From contig NZ_FWXW01000006.1 of assembly GCF_900176335.1 (NCBI RefSeq), forward strand, positions 62,001 through 126,000: a stretch of 64,000 bases of DNA. Direction: 5' to 3'. Made by a program: the position numbers and the translations under genes. Origin of the DNA: Papillibacter cinnamivorans DSM 12816. GTDB taxonomy: Bacteria; Bacillota; Clostridia; Oscillospirales; Oscillospiraceae. Positions 60,954 through 64,000 of the stretch are shown one piece after another. Positions within the stretch are counted from its first letter, which is position 1, and every line of letters begins with the position of its first letter. The notes under the pieces were generated by a model. It did not search any database and was not told where the DNA came from. It saw only the letters and a list, made by a program, of their open reading frames with translations.

Positions 60954-62069
60954 TTGCTGAAGGTATTATATCTGCTCAATTATGCGGGCAAAGCGGGAAC
61001 TGAGCGTTATGTCCAGACTCTGGTGCGGTATCTGAAAGATGAAAAAATCGATGCCTACTTTGCTTACAACGAAGAGGGCCTCCTGGTGGAGCGGATGCGG
61101 GGCATGGGGGTTCCCGTTTTTCGGATCGAAATGCGCAGCCGGTTTGATTTCCGGGCGGCAAAAGAGCTGGCGGAGCTGTGCAAACGGCTGGGGATCGATC
61201 TGATCCACTGCCACTACCTTCGGGAAAACTATATCGCCATGCTCTCCAAACGCCGCAATCCGGGCGTCCGCGTGGTGTACACCAGCCATTTCATCCTGGC
61301 AAACGATTTTATGACCCGGCTTTCCAACCGCATTCTCAGCCCGAAGCAGGACCGGGTCATCGCGGTGTGCACACGGGGGAAGGAACAGCTGATCCGAAAC
61401 GGGCTGGATCCTAAAAAGATCCGGGTGATCTTCAACGCCGTGGATCCCACGGTATGGAGTTCCCCGGAAAAGTCCACCCTCCGGGAGGAATTCGGCATCG
61501 GGAAAGACGAATTCGTCATGCTCTGCGCCTCCCGGTTTGCCGGCGACAAGGGGCATAAATACCTGGTGGATTCCCTGGGACTTCTGAAAACACTTACCGA
61601 CCGGCCGTTTCGCATGGTCCTGGCGGGCGACGGGCCGCTGCTGGAGGAAACGAAGGAACAGGTTCAAAGGCTGGGGCTTCAGGGAAATGTGGTTTTCGCC
61701 GGTTTCCGCCAGGATATCAAGAACCTTTTCGACGGCAGCGATCTCTACGTCAATTCCTCGCAGCACGAGGCGCTGAGTTTTCTGATCCTGGAGGCGCTGG
61801 CTTCGGGCCTGCCCGCCGTCGTCACGGACATGGGGGGCAACAACGACATTGTGAACCAGGAGGCCGGCTGCGGCATTCTGGTGGAATACGACAATCCCGA
61901 GTCCATGGCGGGGGCCATGAAAACGCTCATGGAGGACAAGGAGCTCCTGGCCCGGTACCGAAAGGGAGCCAGAAGGATTGTGGAGGAGAAATTCCACGTC
62001 CGGACCATGATCGAAAAGACATATGAAGTGTATGAAGCCGCCATGGCCGGAGGGCCGGCGGAAGCGTAG
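60954..62069 (+). CDS. GT4-type glycosyltransferase
   Basis: A 371-residue GT-B fold transferase. The N-terminal acceptor domain begins VLYLLNYAGKAGTERYVQTLV. The C-terminal donor domain contains VIFNAVDPTVW, CASRFAGDKGHKYLVDSL and the E-x7-E-type motif SQHEALSFLILEALASGLPAVV. The start is a TTG at 60954 with GGAG seven bases upstream. It is followed 16 bases later by an O-antigen-ligase-like gene, so the two probably act on the same surface polysaccharide. The sugar is unknown. Confidence 0.92.
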   Translation: MLKVLYLLNYAGKAGTERYVQTLVRYLKDEKIDAYFAYNEEGLLVERMRGMGVPVFRIEMRSRFDFRAAKELAELCKRLGIDLIHCHYLRENYIAMLSKRRNPGVRVVYTSHFILANDFMTRLSNRILSPKQDRVIAVCTRGKEQLIRNGLDPKKIRVIFNAVDPTVWSSPEKSTLREEFGIGKDEFVMLCASRFAGDKGHKYLVDSLGLLKTLTDRPFRMVLAGDGPLLEETKEQVQRLGLQGNVVFAGFRQDIKNLFDGSDLYVNSSQHEALSFLILEALASGLPAVVTDMGGNNDIVNQEAGCGILVEYDNPESMAGAMKTLMEDKELLARYRKGARRIVEEKFHVRTMIEKTYEVYEAAMAGGPAEA

Positions 62070-62084
62070 AAAGGCGGAGAGCGG

Positions 62085-63680
62085 ATGGAAATCGCTCAAA
62101 ACAGCGTTCTGCTCCGGCAGGGAGGACAGTTTGTCGACCGGTATCTCGCGTTGTACGCGGAAAGCGGCAGCAGGCGGTTTTTCGCGGCGGCGGGCCGCGG
62201 CTTCCGGGAGGATATTTCCCGCAGCCGGGTCTGCGAGGCCGCGCGCAGGGAGGGGACTTTTTCGCGGTCCTGGGAGAAGAGCGGATTTTTCCGCTTTCTG
62301 GAGGTCGTACTCAATCTTCCGCCTCTGGTCCTGCAGTGGATTTATGCAAAGACCGGAGGCGCCCTGGAGGGAAGCACCGTATTCCGGGGGCTCAATTTCC
62401 TGGGCGACCGGCTGGATCTTCTCATGGGGCTTTTTTTCTTCGCCATGCTGGTAGCGCCTCACGCCGTGTGGAACAATCTGTACGGGCTGATAGGGATTCT
62501 CGCGCTCATCTGCTTGTTTCTCATCTGGCTCATGCGCAGGCCGAAGGCCCGGGTGCACGTGAAATATTTCACCGTATACCTGGCTCTGTACGGAATCTGG
62601 ATTATCTACGGATTTGCAAGCTCGCTAAGCAGATCCCTGAGCCTTCGCTTTTTCCTGTTCCATATCACCTGTTTTCTCATCGTATTTTTGGTCGTCAGCC
62701 GCATCGGAAGCTACCGGCAGCTGAAACGGCTGATCGGCTTTGCTCTGGCGGGACTGACTTTGAGCGGGCTCTACGGATGCTATCAGGGAGTCGTGGGAGT
62801 GGCCGTGGTGGCCTCCCAGGCGGACCTGGCCCTCAACGCGGGCATGCCCGGACGAATCTACTCGTTTTTCGACAACCCCAACAATTTTGCGGAAATTCTC
62901 GTGATGCTGATTCCGTTTTACCTGGCGTTTATTCTAAACGCCAAAAGCTTCCGGGCGAGGGCGCTGATTATCGCGGCGGGATTGCCGCCTCTGGCCTCCA
63001 TCGCCCTGACCTATTCCCGTTCGGGCTGGATCGGACTCGCCCTGGCCGTTTTGATCTTTCTCGCCTTCCAGAACTGGAGGTTCGTCCCGCTGTTTGTATT
63101 ACTGGGGCTTGCCTCCCTCCCGTTTCTGCCCAAGACGATCATCAACCGGATCCTCACCATCGGCAATACGGAGGACACCTCCACTATGTACCGCTTTGCC
63201 ATCTATAAGGCGGTATTCCGGCTCCTCCGGGATTTCTGGGCCACGGGCGTTGGCCTGGGCAGCGACATCATGAAGCGGATATTCCAGAATTACCCCCCCA
63301 TGTTCGACGGGAACTACCCCATCCACAGTCATGACAATTATCTGCAGATCTGGGGCGAGACCGGGATCCTGGGGATTGTCGCCTACATTGCCGTTCTCCT
63401 GGCCCAGCTGAAGGCGGGAATCCTCCGGATTTCCCGCAGGACCTGTCCCCGGGAGGTGAGGAACGTAACCCTCGCGGCCGTTTCCGGGCTGTGCGGGATC
63501 TTGGTGGTGGGCATCGCGGAGTACACCTGGTTTTATCCGCGGAACATGTTCCTCTTCTGGTTTCTTTTCGCCGTCATCGGAGCCGGCGTCAAGCTGGCGG
63601 ACAAAAGCGCCAGAGAGGGCGCGGCGGAGGCCGTCGGAGAAAACCCGGCGGGAAAGCCCTCCGATGCGCAGGCTCGCTGA
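62085..63680 (+). CDS. O-antigen ligase/polymerase-like membrane protein
   Basis: A 531-residue integral membrane protein of the Wzy/WaaL superfamily. About 110 N-terminal residues precede the first membrane segment, which is longer than usual. Ten or so segments follow, with the characteristic large periplasmic loop and the HSHDNYLQIWGETGILG motif near residue 415 (the H-N-x-L type seen in Wzy_C domains). A disordered charged tail ends the protein. It probably ligates or polymerises a surface glycan built by the preceding glycosyltransferase. It has a good binding site and a terminator follows. Confidence 0.9.
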   Translation: MEIAQNSVLLRQGGQFVDRYLALYAESGSRRFFAAAGRGFREDISRSRVCEAARREGTFSRSWEKSGFFRFLEVVLNLPPLVLQWIYAKTGGALEGSTVFRGLNFLGDRLDLLMGLFFFAMLVAPHAVWNNLYGLIGILALICLFLIWLMRRPKARVHVKYFTVYLALYGIWIIYGFASSLSRSLSLRFFLFHITCFLIVFLVVSRIGSYRQLKRLIGFALAGLTLSGLYGCYQGVVGVAVVASQADLALNAGMPGRIYSFFDNPNNFAEILVMLIPFYLAFILNAKSFRARALIIAAGLPPLASIALTYSRSGWIGLALAVLIFLAFQNWRFVPLFVLLGLASLPFLPKTIINRILTIGNTEDTSTMYRFAIYKAVFRLLRDFWATGVGLGSDIMKRIFQNYPPMFDGNYPIHSHDNYLQIWGETGILGIVAYIAVLLAQLKAGILRISRRTCPREVRNVTLAAVSGLCGILVVGIAEYTWFYPRNMFLFWFLFAVIGAGVKLADKSAREGAAEAVGENPAGKPSDAQAR

Positions 63681-63706
63681 TACGGTATACGTTGGACGAA
63701 ATCAAG

Positions 63707-63742
63707 AATCCCCGCCCTTTCCGAAGAGAAAGGGCGGGGATT
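63707..63742. terminator. Bidirectional terminator
   Basis: AATCCCCGCCCTTT (63707-63720) pairs with AAAGGGCGGGGATT (63729-63742). It lies between the ligase-like gene and the convergent gene at the right edge. Confidence 0.75.
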
Positions 63743-63766
63743 TACTATGCTGTGGGGTAGAGCGGC

Positions 63767-64000
63767 TTAATCCTGGGATTCCGGCGGCTGTTTCTCCCCG
63801 GCGTTTTTTCCGGGTTCCGTTTCCTCATGCCCGGCCTCTTTGTTTGATGCATCCTTTTCCGGATCCATTTCCAAAGGAGTTTCTTCCTCCGCCGAAGCGG
63901 CGGCGGGAGCCTCCTCCGGCTTTTCGGCGTCCGCTTCGGGAGCGGGGGAGGCGGGCCGGGAGCTTCCTTTCGTCCCGCTCTTTTTGGGCCGGGTACCGAT
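63767..64000 (-). CDS. C-terminal tail of an unknown protein (partial, cut by window edge)
   Basis: An open minus-strand frame of 77 codons enters from the right edge and stops at 63767. The sequence is low complexity and acidic: it begins GTRPKKSGTKGSSRP and continues with many Glu, Ala and Pro (EEAPAAASAEEETPLEMDPEK), ending PPESQD. Codon third positions are G+C-rich like real genes here. This looks like the disordered tail of a larger protein; the identity cannot be known from this part. Confidence 0.55.
   Translation of the reverse strand: MGTRPKKSGTKGSSRPASPAPEADAEKPEEAPAAASAEEETPLEMDPEKDASNKEAGHEETEPGKNAGEKQPPESQD

Overview
The window looks like part of the chromosome of a GC-rich, anaerobic, spore-forming Clostridia bacterium, most likely of the Oscillospiraceae type. 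The evidence is an alpha/beta-type small acid-soluble spore protein, a PdaB-like polysaccharide deacetylase, a class III (oxygen-sensitive) ribonucleotide reductase, acetate kinase and pyruvate carboxylase, and the Prp-processed form of ribosomal protein L27. No tRNA, rRNA, CRISPR array, prophage or complete insertion sequence was seen. The species placement is inference from gene content and base composition.

Layout. 0-2 kb: DAHP synthase and prephenate dehydrogenase (tyrosine branch) behind a terminator-like attenuator. 2-5.5 kb: nrdDG on the minus strand under two NrdR-type boxes. 5.6-7.7 kb: a radical SAM / DUF4130 pair linked to DNA metabolism. 7.9-11 kb: a BlaI/BlaR1-type regulatory pair. 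11-17.2 kb: a DUF4080 radical SAM protein, then a CRP/FNR regulator, a four-domain CoA-disulfide-reductase-like sulfur protein, thioredoxin and a rhodanese. 17.7-21.2 kb: a BKACE enzyme and a polar amino acid ABC transporter. 21.3-28 kb: repeats, pyrophosphatase, a lipoprotein, Glf plus a glycosyltransferase, PAP2 and a cell wall amidase. 28-35 kb: a molybdopterin oxidoreductase with its ferredoxin, pyruvate carboxylase and YbaK. 35-38 kb: PdaB, a small GRAM-like protein and a universal stress protein. 38-45.8 kb: an eight-gene operon aroF-aroB-aroA-aroC-pheA-aroK-aroQ-aroE preceded by a leader peptide and terminator. 46-50.4 kb: an unrecognised protein, an SSB-like protein, a spore protein, then rplU-prp-rpmA and obgE. 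50.7-57 kb: a drug/metabolite transporter, an XRE regulator, a previously uncalled 49-residue protein, an SLH protein, ackA and tmcAL. 57-64 kb: a rhomboid-like protein, ahcY-metK, a glycosyltransferase, an O-antigen-ligase-like protein and the tail of an unknown gene.

How the genes work together. The aro operon plus the leading aroF-tyrA pair encode the whole route from erythrose 4-phosphate and PEP to prephenate, with one branch enzyme for phenylalanine and one for tyrosine. Each DAHP synthase sits behind what looks like a translated leader and an intrinsic terminator. The 38 kb leader carries tandem Phe codons where the leader at the window edge carries tandem Tyr codons, so the two isogenes may be attenuated by different amino acids. 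The CRP/FNR regulator at 13.0 kb is followed by two promoters that share the same palindrome at the same distance from the -10 box, which suggests a small sulfur/persulfide regulon.

Intergenic space is crowded with palindromic repeats of at least four unrelated families. Two copies of one family show compensatory stem changes. I found no single spectacular new system. The paired aromatic attenuators, the sulfur regulon and the repeat families are the best candidates for something not yet described.
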